DNA from: Rhopalosiphum padi | Taxonomy: Eukaryota; Arthropoda; Insecta; Hemiptera; Aphididae | NCBI RefSeq assembly: GCF_020882245.1 | Contig: NC_083597.1 | Coordinates: 65,884,152 to 65,948,151, forward strand | Direction: 5' to 3' | DNA: 64,000 nt | In this document: in pieces, positions 14,401 to 28,499 of the stretch | Layout: each line of letters opens with the position of its first letter | Position numbering within the stretch: the stretch's first letter is position 1 | The notes under the pieces: generated by a model | Databases searched by the model: none | What the model was told of the DNA's origin: nothing | What the model saw: only the letters and a program-made list of their open reading frames with translations | Translations under genes and position numbers: made by a program

Positions 14401-17400
14401 TATCATATGTATTAGTAAGACGAAGATAACGGACGCGTATGGCATCATCTTAAAGTCTTAAAATGGAATAGAAAATTTATATTTGAAATTAATTATTTCT
14501 AAAAATGAATATTAATAGTATTATACTAAATTTCTAATAAAAATATATTGACCAAAGATTTATAGTCTAAAATTTTAAATATAATAAACGTCAGAATTTA
14601 AATGTATTTACTTTAAAACGTTTATGTATATTGTGGTGTTTATGTATTATTATTTATTACTCAAGTATAATTATTTAAGTAAGTGATGCAATTTATGGCA
14701 TCTTATTATTAACCAAATTGTTATAGTAAGTAAAATATTATAAAAAAAATATAAGTTTTGTATTCTTGAAAACACCAACAATTTGATGTTTTATTTAAGG
14801 TTTTTTTTTTGTATAATTCGTAAGTAATTTAGTCCACTACCAAAATTTAAACACACCACACGGTACCGGCTTCAGTCACCTATTGGCTATTACTACCATG
14901 ATTATATCATAAACATTTAAACATTCAATGTTAAATTAATTTATAACACCGAGAAACTCTAAGAGTAAAGTTTAGTAAAGGCGTATTGCCATATTATTGC
15001 CATATTTTTAATTATAAATAATAAATAAAGATGCATATAGCATAAATATTAAAATAAAATTATAACAGTTGTTTATTAATATTTAAACTTATAACATACC
15101 TAATATTTACATATATGTATAATCACAAAAATTCATTTTTCAAATTCCAATCACTTATAACTCATACTATATCACAAAATCTATTCATTTTTAGATCATA
15201 AATAATAATAATAGATAATATTAAAATAAAAACATTCTATATAGGTTCATATATAACAAATACCTATTTGTATAAAATTTATTCATTTATATTTAAATTA
15301 TAAATAGTATAGAAACTGATAAAATATGAAAAATTTGAACTTGTATGATTAAGCATAACTTTATAACCAAGATTCCGAAAAAAAATTCTAGTTTCATTAA
15401 ACACATCTTAAATAAGTTAAAGCTGTATAATCTATGAAAAATCGTATCTATAAAAGTAACAAATGTATTTATTTTATTCCTGTATTTTATTTTTAATTGG
15501 TGCCTCAATATATAGGGAACCAAGGTAAACTTGCATACAGAGAACATGTTATACCAAGTTTACCGTGTTAGGTGACAATCATTTCAATACCTTGTTTTAT
15601 TAAGTAAAATATAAATTTACTATGTTTCATATAATATTTTTAGATTTATTTATTTTACTACATAGAACAATTCAATAGTTATTGGTATTATTACATAACT
15701 TAAGTTTTTTTATATATTTCAGGCCCTAGTTTATATTTTAGAATTTAGATCAAAAGGCACCAAGTAAAATTTTTTTAAACAACATTTTATGTTTTAATAC
15801 TTACATTATATTATATTAGGTTAGGATACTGACGTATCGTTATTTAGAATAAAGAATATTATTAAACGCTCAACGTGGGGATATTAATTGAAAAGCTGGT
15901 GAAAAAAAATTACTTGTATACCGTCATGACGAATAGGCGTGCAAAGCAAATAATTCCAACCTTAATTGCTATGATCCATCAACGTGTATATGACTTTAAA
16001 ACAACAAAAAACAAACATAGAACAACCTTCAAACAAAACCCAACATCAACATTACAAATATGGCTGTTTATCATTGAGCTAGAAGACCTTTGATACCGGC
16101 ATTGTACTTAATTGAATTTGAACACTTGAACATGTTTAATTTATCTTTTACTCGAATAATAACAAGGATATTTTTCGTGAATACCGACCTATTTGAAAAT
16201 ACTAGTGTTCACATCAATCAATACGCTCATATATGTATAGTAGTATAATAGATATATAGGTATATATAATACATTAAGTATATTACAGAAAAGGTTATAG
16301 GGATATTGGCTGATTGCTCAATTTAATACAGTCGGCGTGGGAATTAGGTTCCCTATTGAAACAATATGACTACATTTTTTTCTATTATTCTATTGTTCTA
16401 ATGTAAGTAAGAGAACATCTACTTAAAAAGTTATAAATTATATTTTATGACTTAATTTTTCTGTTAAATGGCGAATGCTTATTAAATGATTTAAATTAAT
16501 TTTAAAATAAAAGTTATATATTAATTTAAAATGTCTGCTTGACCTTATTTAGTATTTTGAATAAAAAACTAGATTTAATTTGAAATATAAAAATCAATTA
16601 TTTTAAAACGTTATAAATCTTTTATTTTATTACCATATTATTATATTACCCATATATCTTATCGTATTATAAGTATTATTATCATTATCATATTCATTTG
16701 AAAAAGATAATAGGCCCCACTAAAAAATTGATGAGGCCCATATTTTTTATCTATTACAATCATATCAAAATAAGTTAACAATAGCTTACAAATATAATAA
16801 TATTACTAGATATATTAAGTGCATACTGCATATAAGTATAATAAATTATATGAATAAAAAAATGATACTAAATATAATATAGTTTAAAAATAATTGATAT
16901 ATTTATGACAGTTGAATATAAAATAAAAATGTATACATAAATTCTTCAGCCCTTTCACCCTTTGAATAAACCAATATAAGATGTAGAAATTATAAATAAA
17001 TATTTTAAACTTTGCCGGCTAAAGGAAATTAATACGAATATTTACTGGTTTCAATTTTTAAATAATTATGTATTTTAAAACTATATAAATACTACTCCAT
17101 AAGTTACGAAACGTAAAAAAACACTAAAAACACATTTCATGTAAAAAGGTAAAAAGTTGAAAAATTGTAGTTTCTTCTTTACTTTTTCAAATTATAATGA
17201 AACTATAAGCAACAATACTTGTATACAATACATAGTATGTTTATTTCATACTTGTAGGTATCACTAATATTTTTCAGTTCAGTACTCGAACATTATTTAT
17301 TCTGCGCGTTACGTGGATAAATAGAATATTTTCACTTGGATCAAACAATTATAATTAAGGCTCAGGGATTACCAGTCATGATAGAAAAATGACAAATAAA

Positions 17401-20170
17401 TACCTACAATATGATACATCCATGATGTTTTTAATTTTGGAGAGAAAAATTAAATATTATTTTTATTTTTATGCATAAAGATATATATTTTATACTATTA
17501 TGATACATAATTGATTAATCGAGTATAATCTATATTATCCGAAATCCAAATAATCGAATTACTGAGGTTTGTTTTTAATCGGTTTTTAATTATTATTAAA
17601 ACCAAAAATAGAAAATCTTAATTTTAAAAATGGTTGTTTGTTTATTTCGTCATAAAAAATGCTGAATTTCTGTTGACAAATTATCAAAAAATGCAACTCT
17701 AGACGAAACAGTTATATAAAGTTGATATGTCGGAAATATAATTTATACACCAAATCAGAAAACCAAAGATATTATTTATCCTCACGCTAAATATAAGCAT
17801 TAGACAGCCAAATTTAACAAGGATGCATTTTGTACGAGCAACGAAGTGCACGAGGTACTAGCTAAGCTAGTATAAATATATTATTATTATTTCTTTTTTA
17901 TATTACATCCATAATAATTATTATCGAAAATCGATTAACTAATTGAAAGTTTAAGTTAAGCTAAAAAAATTCCTTATTTTTAATTTTTTAAATTAAATAG
18001 TTAATTAATTTTCTAGTCAGCTTAACAACTTGACTAATTTATTCTACTTATGAAATAACTTAGCTTTTTCAATTGATTCCAAATTAATCCATTAAGTTAA
18101 AAATAAATATGTTTTTATTTTTTTTTTTTTAGTTTTAATAGCTTTATATACAAGTATTAATATTACTGTACACGGTTTTAATTTTAAATAAACATAATCT
18201 AATACTATAAAAGTACTAATAATAGTAATAGGCAATACTATAATTTTTCTATATTATTGATAGACACAAAGTACTCTTTATGTGATTCACACACTAATTA
18301 ACAAAGTAAATTCACTTTTTTTTAAACTGATCTAAGTTATCTAGTAATGTTTTCCTACCTATATTAACTTTAAATTTGGTGAGTTGAATTTATTATTATT
18401 AATCATTAAATAAATTAAATAAATATTTCTATTTCAGTATTTTTATTATTTAATTATCGTATATTATTCAGCTGAGTTAGAAATAATATTTGATTATTTA
18501 TTTATAAAATCTAAATCCAATGATTTAAAACTAATATCTATTATAGTATTTATTAGTATATATTAAAAATATTCAGCATTTTTTAAGTTATAATTTTATT
18601 ATCACTAAACTATAAACATATCATCGCAAACTATCACGTACCTATCATAAGCAAGTAGACACTGATGCAATTGGATTATACAGTTTGAAAATTAGTATGT
18701 ACTCTATGCACGTGTTTCTGGACACTGCCCTACCTATTTGCACAATCTAATTATTGAATTCTAACCACGATCAATTTCACAAATAATTCATCTTATGATG
18801 TTTAAAAAACAATGGACAAAAACAAGTTGGAGATTATTGTTTTAAATAATATTAATAAGATAATATTTTATTTAGTTATTTTCTTGTGACTTGTTCTCAA
18901 AAAAACAACATGAAATGTACATTTATATATAATTGCACATTTTCTAAACGCATTGGTGTGAAAGCCTTTTCTTCTGACCTTTTAGTGACATTTCAATTGC
19001 TAATAAAATTTTATTACAGTCTTTAATGTTTTTAGTGTCGTTTGAAAGGGTAGAAAATCAGAAGTCATACACAGAATATCTGTTTGAACAGGATTTATTG
19101 TGGAAATACAATAAATAATTCGTTATAGCAAGATACTTATAGTATAAAATATTATATTAAGATACTTATTAAATCTTATAAAAATAAGAATTTAAAGAGT
19201 ATTAAATATTAATTTTTGTATTGAAAGAAACATAACTAACAAAATTTCATTAAAAATGTAAAAATATTAAACCTAATTAATCGTCTTAATTAAATACCAA
19301 TAATATAATATATACAATAGTCAATTTCATAAATATATAACAAATCAATTAAACAAATTTACCTATTATAATTATAAACATTAGTTGATTAAAAAGATTT
19401 ATTTAAAAACTATAATAAGAAATTAATATTGTAAGTATAATTGTTAATTGATCTAATTAACTAACATTGTATATAACTATTTAATTCAAATGTTAATATA
19501 AGAGATTTAATAAAAATAAATCACTAAACCAAATATTTTAAGTTTTAATTTAACCAACTACCACTTTTAATAAAACACAATAAATAGTATAGATATAAAA
19601 CCCAAATCATAAAATTACAACTTTCTCAACACATATTGTATTGCTCTGTTACAAGTAAACTGAATATTTGATTAAACTAATCATTTAAATTGTTAATATA
19701 CATTTAATGAACATAACAAATACTCTATATCCAAAATATGCGTATATTAGCTATACATTATTTATAAATACTTAATAATATACTAAAATGGAATAAGTAA
19801 TATACAACGAGAGAATAATATTTTGAAGCAGACCCCTAAAGTCATAAATAAAAATCACGTGTCATTGTTTGAGTGTGTGTGTGTAACTGTGTAAGTATCG
19901 ATTCTTAGCGGCATTTTTCTTTATAAGGGGTAAGATAAAAACAAATATTCTCTAAATGATTTATAGTTTTTACTTCCTTTCTATTACAGAAGAAAACAAT
20001 CTGTTACAGAATAATATAATTTTTCTAACCACCATGCGAGCGTAATATGTAATTAGAGGTTAACCTAATTAATTAAACAAATTATAAAAATACACATTAT
20101 TTTTTAACCACTTACCTGAAATAAGTGGAGATCATTCGATTGCTATAGATTTTTAATTTATTTATTTTTG
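8440..20170. other. Gene-free AT-rich region
   Basis: About 11.7 kb with no recognisable exon, RNA gene or long open frame on either strand. Short open frames (for example 11647-11859, 15293-15547, 15875-16093) have the composition of AT-rich noise and lack splice or promoter context. The only assignable piece is a Helitron-like terminus near 17.82-17.87 kb. The region may be a long intron of a gene starting near 8.0 kb, but nothing in the sequence proves that. Confidence 0.55.
17760..17871 (+). mobile_element. Helitron-like 3' end (fragment)
   Basis: The segment ends with GAGCAACGAAGTGCACGAGG followed by GTACTAGCTAAGCTAGT and an AT-rich flank. A CTAGT terminus behind a GC-rich stem-forming stretch is typical of Helitron 3' ends (CTRR-T rule), and similar ends are common in aphid genomes as far as I recall. 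The 5' end is not located and no RepHel frame is present. Confidence 0.4.
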
Positions 20171-20177
20171 TACTCAC

Positions 20178-20253
20178 TGCCAATTAAAGCTGCCTGTAAT
20201 TCCTTCTCGAAGTCGATCCTTAAGAGATCTTTGTCTCGAAGGTCCTGAACCAC
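20178..20253 (-). CDS. Isolated internal coding exon, unknown gene
   Basis: Read on the minus strand, this 76-bp block is bounded by a good acceptor (TTTACAG/GTGG) and a consensus donor (GGCA/GTGAGT), and is much less AT-rich than its surroundings. Two frames are open. One gives VVQDLRDKDLLRIDFEKELQ followed by AALIG. The other gives GSGPSRQRSLKDRLREGITG followed by SFNW. I do not recognise either. The first frame would join in phase with the minus-strand ATG-TCG/GTGAGT candidate near 28451-28456, which would imply an 8.2-kb intron. The second has a composition like a cytosolic Ser/Arg-rich regulatory segment. The next exons were not found. Confidence 0.5.
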
Positions 20254-21497
20254 CTGTAAACGTAGCCATTCTTTGATCGTTAGATGATGATTTCAGTTGA
20301 ATTAGCAGATGATATTTAAACTATAATTAAACATAAATATTTAAATTAGTAATTATTTTTCTATAAATTAAATTTATTTTCAAAATATACCAAAAATTGG
20401 TATACTTTAATTAGAGATATTTTGTTTATCTTCTTTTTACTATAAAAATAAAACGTAAATCTATAACAATTAACAAAAGTACCTAAATTATTTACCAAAG
20501 AAAATATTTCCGTATCTTATAAAATTCATAGAAATTTCAGAAAAATAAAGACGATTAAAGGTTTTATACTGTAAAATCGGTTTGTCATAAATAATAAACC
20601 AAAGTTGAAAATTAATTTAATTAAATTTTTAATAATATAATTTATCCAAATATAAAATAATTTCCTCAATAATTGCATCTATCGGAATCCTTGAGATTCT
20701 CCAGCAGAACCCTAAGGTTCCGCGGAACACTCTTTGGGAAACGCTGTACTAACATATACTTATATTAAATTTTAATTCCGATAATATTTTTTTTTCCTTG
20801 CATTATTTACGTAAATACTTACATACAAAATAACAATCATGATATGATCATAGATTATGTATTGCCGTTTTTTAAATATTTAAAATACCAAAAATTGTTA
20901 AAAATGTAAAAAAAAATAAACTAAATTAAATATAACTTATAAAGAAGAGAATTGACATTTTCAGGTAATAAAAAATATTATGAAGATCGACTGTTGCTTG
21001 CGGCTAATATTCCATCTTTTTTATCAAATAGATAGATGTCAACAATCAAATTTCAACTTCTACCCTACACCCACCAATTTCTAAGCCTGTTTACGAGCTG
21101 TCGAAAACCGACAATCTACGAGTGAAGACGGATTTTACGCAACACGAGAGATGTCGTTTGTAATGAGAAAACTTTGACAAATAGTGGATGTAATATGTTT
21201 GCCAACAGATAAGAGCACATAGTATGGAGAATGGTAAAGGTATTTCTGAAGACAAAATAATAACCCAGTTGCAACTTATATTCACTAACAACGTTTAAAT
21301 TTATTCAAATCATCATTCACTAATCACTACTTATATCTCAATCTATGCTAATGTAAAGTAATTAAAATTACATAAATTGAAAATTATTTAAAATGCCTCG
21401 TACCGTTCTTATTTTTATTTAGATACATTTATTTCTATTATAATTAATATTTGAACACTTTACAAAGTAAACATAAGTACTTTTACATGGTTATATT

Positions 21498-21637
21498 TAG
21501 TGATGTATCAAGAATTTTTTTAGGGAAGGGGTATACACACACTGTATAAAATGTTACCAAATATACGACCAAAAAGAAAGAAAATAGCAAATATGGCCAA
21601 TGAAGGGGCCATGGCCCCTGTCCTCCGTAGATACACC
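21498..21637. mobile_element. Possible MITE with short inverted ends
   Basis: The left end AGTGATGTATC and the right end GATACACCAAT are imperfect inverted copies. The interior carries a GC-rich patch (GGGGCCATGGCCCC) unlike its surroundings. I could not find a clear target-site duplication, so the borders are uncertain. Confidence 0.3.
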
Positions 21638-22209
21638 AATGGTCACATTATATTATACAATATATATGCAATACTGCAGTCAGTACCTTATTAAATACTG
21701 ATATTTAAGATGCATACTTGATATAGGTACAATTGTATCTTTTAATTTTTATCTTATATTGGTATACATAATTTTTATAGTATCTCTTATTTAAATACTT
21801 TTTTGACTTGTATAGTTGAATCTAGTATCTTTTTATGATTAAGATGCGAGTTAAATAAAAAAATGATGTTTTATTTATTTATATAATAATAGTTTTCCAA
21901 ATTACTCAATAACAAGTTTTTGAATTTGTAATTTTCAAAAGTCTAACTTAGATCAAAATAACTGCCAATAATACATCAGCGATAAGACTTCGTTAGTCAT
22001 TAATTTCCAAACTCATCAATCATCATGTACATCATAATAAATTTACTTATTTTTTAAGAATATTAAATGTAAGATTAAGAATTAAATATTGCAATATATG
22101 TAATACATTTAATAAAAAACATTAAAGGTATAAAGTATCTTGTATTTATACACTAAATATAAATGTATCTTGTATTAAGATACTTTTTTTGTGGTATCTT
22201 ACGCAGCCC

Positions 22210-22258
22210 TATATATATATATATGTGTGTATGTGTGTGTGTGTGTGGGTGTGTGTGT
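22210..22258. repeat. Compound (TA)n(TG)n microsatellite
   Basis: A run of TA dinucleotides passes into TG dinucleotides with one GGG interruption, about 49 bp in total. Confidence 0.9.
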
Positions 22259-25200
22259 AATTTTAACAGCCTAAAACATTTTAAATAAACTCTTAAAATA
22301 ATTATAGTTTTAAAATCAAATGACTATGGGAAATTCAAAATATCATCATATCTATATAATTTCTTAAAAAATTGTGCTTTGAAAGAAATCCCTTAAATTT
22401 TATAAAACCTGAAAAAAATTAATACAACAATTATCGAAGCTGTAAAGATCCTCTTGAACAGAATCGTAGAACTTAATCTCACTATTTAACAATAAGGCCC
22501 TCCTTAATAACTTGTATTTAAGAAAATGAAGTGTATATACTTATTCAACAATAGATGCAAATATGATCCATTGAAATTTTTATCCATCATAATTTCACAT
22601 ATCGTAATATTATATATTTTACAGAAAGGTATGAAACGATTTTTACAATTTTCAATAATATTTAATAACGAAAATATTATACTCTAATGATTCGTCTTAT
22701 AAAACATTTTTGATATAATAGCTATTTTAATTTATAAGAATCTATTCTAATGCATTTTTATTAGTATAAAATATTGATTTAATAACACATTAACAAAAAT
22801 AATTATATCATGTTACCTATTAACTTTTTTCCATGATTGTGTCAAGTAGACTTAGTTGACTCAATCACCAATCACTCATAAAAAATATTGGAAATAACGA
22901 TTTATGAAAAAAATAATCAATAATTGGACTTTGAAAAGTTGTATTGCACTTGCACAGTTCTCGCTAGTATAATATAAACAATTCTTTAAAATAGAGATCA
23001 ATGCATTAAATATACTTCGGCTAAAAATGAAACACATTAGATGTACACAGTATGATTTACCAAGCATGATTAACTCCATTTTTCAAATAAAAATAAATGT
23101 ATTAAAATTCTGACTTTTTAAATTTTTAAATATAAATTATATTTTATAGTCTCCATATCTTCCAAACGTATAACGACATTTTCAGAAAAATTATTTACTA
23201 AATAATATACAGTAGAAAAGAATTTCATTTGAAAAATAGAAAATGTTATTACCTCAGAATAACTCTTTAAGTAATACAAATAAACCTCGAGAATTTTAAA
23301 ACATGATTTGTAAGTATATTTAAAAATTCTAAAAATCAAATTTTGAATAACTACATACATTATTATAGAATAAAAACAGGTGAGCATACTAATTACTAAG
23401 TGAATCACACCCTATAGCATCACAGATGGTAGAGTAGTAGACCTAGGGCACCTTTATTGTGTACCAGGTTATCAAAATTGTATTTATTTTTTTTTTGATA
23501 GCCTAAGTTCATCTTCACCAATTTTATGATTTTATCCTAGAACTATTGTTACTATTGTTTTAACATTTTGAATTATGTACAATAATTATAAATACAACTG
23601 AATAATAAGAAAATGTTTTTTAAGAAGCTTTTATAGGGATTTTAAATTCTGGGATGTGCCAAAAGCTTAAGTTTAAGAAGTTAGAAAAGCATAAAAATAT
23701 AATTATACGAATTGTTAAGGTGTAATTTTCATTTCATATTTAATAGGTAGTCAATACCTATATGTAATTCACTGTGTAATTAGTAAATAAGTTTTAGTTT
23801 TATTTGCTTTAGGTATAAGTACATAGAATATTATACAATAATTCCACTCATAACTTAACTAGGTACCTTATATTTAAAAAATAGTTTCCTAGAATGTTGT
23901 GATTTCTACCCTATGTGAATGTATTAAAAACACTCCTGCGGATAAACAATATTATTGTATAAGCGCAACCACGATACACAAATAACTATAATAAGTGGTT
24001 ATTTAAATATTATTAAAACTACCTTTCGGCAGTGACGAATACAAGTGTTGGTTATGAACGCCCCGAATCATTTTATAATTTTAATATTTTTTTAATCTAT
24101 GATGTATTAAGTTAATATCTAATTAATTTAAAATTTTGAACCAACACACAAATTTGCCATATTCAAACACGTTTGTTTTCTTATTATCTAACGTAAATAC
24201 TTCGAAAAAAAACTCTTCCTCGCATGAACTGCAATGAGCATAGATAGGTACAATAGATTATGTTTCTATTTATTACTTTATTACTTAAACCGCCCCAGTT
24301 ACCGCCCTAAACCCATCAAATAAGCTGTTGTTATTTTTATTATTTATACAGCAATCAAATGTAAATATTGTTAAAATTTATTAGTGAGGTTATTAAAGAA
24401 TTGCTTTGAACTAGATAATAATATAGTAGGTATTTATTAGTTTACTATTAGATATTAAATTTTTTAAATATTATATTCTCGTAATAATTTCAGAAATTAC
24501 CACAGGTTATTATTTTATGAATGAATTAAGTAGTATATGTATTTTAAAACTACAAGTATACCTAATAATTATTAATTAAATTATTACATTCATAAATATA
24601 ATATAATATATATTATTAACTATTAAGAAGGACTAATTTTTATAGTTCGTTATGAAAATTATTTTAATTAAAAATTAGTATCAAGATTAAAAGCTTTAAT
24701 TTAAATAAATAAATAATTATAATTTATTTTAAATTCAATTTAACGAATAATATTCTTAGTTTTCAACGTGTACAATGTAAACAGAGAAGGATATTCTTTA
24801 GTCTCGAGGTATGGACAGAAACAGATAAAACGCCTGACACCATCACCACTACATACAATGCTATAGCGGGCTCGTTTTTGTTGGTTAATTATCTTCTAGT
24901 ACAAAAAGTTTTTGGCAAGTCGTTTCTGCTTTTTTAATTAATATTTAAATGAGCCTGTTCGGGTTGAACGTTTTCTGTTTAATAATCTATTGTAGCAGAC
25001 AGTAATCGTAAAGTCAATAATCTCAGTATCAGCTAGGCCAGATTTTAAAAAACTTAAATTTTGTAAGTATTTATGTCCATTAATTTAAATGACATGAAAT
25101 TTCTAAAATATATGCAATACATTATTTTACCTTATTCTTCATCATTACATTTTTTCTTCATAAACAATTTTGATTGGATATTTTATTCAAAAAATATTAA

Positions 25201-26785
25201 CTATCACAACTTACAACATTCCCCTTATCCTTAAATTAAAGTTTTACTTAGGTAATGAAATATTCAAAGAGTAGTAAAAAAATAACAAAAAACTTAAGTT
25301 AATAACAGTAATAATATATAATATTATAATATTTTATGATATTTGGCAAAATTAGTTAACATTGCCATATTACTAATATACAAATCTCTGGAATCAAATT
25401 TAATAAATCTATTACCTACCATCTACTTATATTTAATGAAGAAGCCATCTTAAAACCTACTATACAGCAGAGCAATTTCTTGTTTTTAACATTATAGACA
25501 TTCATAGATGTAATTTGAGATATTCAACTATTTTATATTAACAATTTATGGTATAATACCTATTATTTATTATGTAGAGTGTAGATTCTATCAATAAGTT
25601 ATCCTAATTGATTTTAAATATTTTTTAAAATATTTTGTAGGGTAAAATATTAAAAATAATTTCCTCTAGTTCAACAAAAAAAATTTAATTACTCGTATTT
25701 AATTTTACTGTAGAATTGTACATCTTTTATTAATTATAACTTCATCTAAAAACTAAAATAATATTTTAATATTTTATTATTTACAAACAATAATCTTATA
25801 AAATTGTTAAAACTCTAAACATACGAGTATATTTTTCCCAAGGCATAGTTAAAATACCCTTTTATTCATATTTTTTTTATAAATTATCTTTTACAAATAC
25901 AAACAAATAACAATGCCAAATTATTTAGTTTTATCAATGGTGATACTATTAACTGTCCATTCATTAAAATGTGTACCTATTTGGATTTTTATACAAAATG
26001 TATTAGTTTAGTTTTTAATTATTAGTTAAAAGGGATAGGCCAACCTTAATTTTTTTTATTTATTTAATGAAGCTCAATATACATTTATTTGCTCTTAAAA
26101 AAGAACTATATATTTTATACAATCTTTTTATTCTTATGGTATATTAATTTAAGGAAGAACTTTTAATAATCATTTAAATAGACTAAATGTTACTATAAAA
26201 TATTTATTGAATTCATCTATTTTAACTAGTACTACAATAATATATAAGGCACTTAATGTGAAATTTTATTTGTAATTTTTCTGTTTTGATCCAATTATAT
26301 AAAAATAAAAATTTAATTCCTATTTTTGATCATGAACTAAAAAACCAGATTTAAACAAAATATCCATTTACGTTTATCTAATTATGCAAGCAATTTTGAC
26401 AAAAGTGTAATTAATTCATTTTTCTTTGTTTAACTTCATTTTATTTACTCTTTAGTAATTTTCTCCGCTCGTCTAAATTTATAAATCATAAACTGCTCGT
26501 CCAAAATTCGATTTTTATGTATCGAAATATTACAAAAATATTCTGTTTCAAAATATAAAATTAACAATATATGCTTTTATTCAAAAAAGTAAAAACTTAA
26601 AAATTATAAAGATAAAAAATATTAAGATATATATTTTTTAATATTGTTTAATTTTGACCGAAAATAATGAAAAGATTTTTTTTTAAACGTTAATAGATTT
26701 TGAAATAATGAGTGTTGTTCGTTGTTTGATTATATACTAATATTCATCATTTGTAAGAGATTTTTTAATGTAATAAAAACTATTA

Positions 26786-26788
<3 letters not shown>

Positions 26789-26831
<43 letters not shown>
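26789..26831. repeat. (TTA)n microsatellite
   Basis: About 43 bp of uninterrupted TTA trinucleotide repeats, with no gene nearby. Confidence 0.9.
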
Positions 26832-26832
<1 letters not shown>

Positions 26833-28235
26833 GTATCTAAATAATGATAATCAATATTCTTTGTTTATATGATTGCGATAATAAATATTATATTAAACTA
26901 TAATATAATTTACAAAATATTGCTCAAAACCCATCGCTAAATTCGTGTACCAACAAAATTAGTTTTATTTATTCGTTTATATTATAAAGTAATAGATATG
27001 TATGGTAGGTAACCAATAAGTAGCTAAAAAAAGGTTTTTCATATTTATTTAAATTTAACATTTATAAACATTCAGGAATTTGATATATTTCATAATACAC
27101 TATTTGTAGATTATACTAAATTTAAACTAAATGAAACAAGTTTTTAATTTTTTTAAAGAATACTAAACAATAACAATGTATTATATTATATGAAATCTCT
27201 ATGGAATGTATGGCATATTTAAAAACTCTTTCCACTACATTTCGTATTTTAAATTAAATTTAAATATTCCAAGTTATGTACATCAATTAATTTCAGCACA
27301 GAGGAAAAATAATAAAATATTATCATAAAACACGATTTTGACTTTTTGAGTATAGTTAAATTAAAATGTATATAAGTTATAAAACACTTTAAATATTAAT
27401 ATTTGTACTAAATATAATAATATATTCATGTTTTCATTTGAGTATTAAAAAAATAAATTATTTAAAATTAAAATAACGGTTTAAACTAAATATATTATAA
27501 ACTAATAAATAATAGTTTTTATTATTAATCCGTTCAAAAGAAAAAAATGAATATCTAACATTCCTAAAACATTGTTCATTTGTGTAAACATTAAAATTTT
27601 TTCAACTGAAAAATGTATTAATATTCTAGAATAAAAGTAAGCATCTACTTAACTATTTATCAATTTATAAACTTTATATTATTTAATTTATTTATCAAGT
27701 TAAAATATAGTGTTCTTAAAAAATAAGTTATTTTTTAATCTAAATCATAAGGTAACTAAGTACAATTCCAAACTAAATTTATAAGAGCAGCAACAACATT
27801 AATAATTTTTTTTTAATTTGTAAAAAATTTGTCAAATCTCGTTGAATAATAACTTTGATATCGTTTATTTTTTGATAATTTATAGAAGTAATTAAATAAA
27901 ATACAACACTTTTAAACCCTAAATCATAAATACACTGCATTTTATAAAGCTGAAAAAAATCTTATAAAATAAAAAAACTAAACCTAACTTTATTTCCATG
28001 TTCTATACTTAAAATAATGATATACAGATATTAATAAACTTTTTTTATTTATCGACAGCGAAGATAGACAAACTAAAACAGTCAAATATCATTGATTTAT
28101 TAATAAAAAACTCAAAAGTTAAATCAAATCTATTCTAAAATTTCTAATTTCCCACTGATAAATACAAACAATTTGAAACAATTTTTTTTCAAATGACTTC
28201 CCACATCAAAGTACTATAGTACCTGATATTATAGT

Positions 28236-28480
28236 CTTACGAATCATGTCCCGTCGTGCTGGTGTACGGCCGAGTCGGTGTAACGTTCACGATTCGGCGT
28301 CCGGATGGAAACTGCGGCGGCCCGCGGCCCCTTCAGGAGGGAAAGACGTGCTGGAAAAATCGGGACACGAAGGGGTAACAACTTTTGTATCCGGTGGTGA
28401 CCGGGTTTCCCGCACGTAGCGCCCGCGTAGTAGCCCGTTCCACACACTCACCGACATTTTGTTTTCCTTCGTCCTCTCTA
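28236..28480 (-). promoter_or_regulatory. CpG-rich island with candidate minus-strand start exon
   Basis: About 210 bp of GC- and CpG-rich sequence stands out sharply from the AT-rich flanks. On the minus strand, AAACAAAATG (a good insect start context) at 28456-28454 is followed by TCG and a consensus donor, GTGAGTGTG. This is compatible with a tiny first coding exon, Met-Ser. On the plus strand a 57-codon frame from ATG 28246 is also open, and the minus strand carries another open frame at 28244-28447. GC-rich sequence opens frames by chance, so I treat this as a promoter or first-exon region rather than a protein. Confidence 0.4.
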
Positions 28481-28499
28481 TTTAATGTTGTGCTCTAGT

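Larger units (their letters stand above)
20254..28230. other. Gene-free AT-rich region with repeat debris
   Basis: No exon is supportable. It contains a hAT-like end at 20706-20746 (GGTTCCGCGGAAC ... GGGAAACGCTG), a possible MITE at 21498-21637, microsatellites at 22210-22258 and 26789-26831, and a mariner-type MITE end (GTGAATCACACCCTATAG) near 23398-23416. The minus-strand open frames at 22876-23079 and 23118-23408 are AT-rich noise, the latter lying in the MITE-like block. Confidence 0.5.

Noticed and set aside
28244..28447. 67-codon minus-strand open frame as a protein gene
   Set aside because: Both strands are open across this GC-rich patch, as expected by chance. The minus-strand donor next to ATG 28456 would place most of it in an intron.
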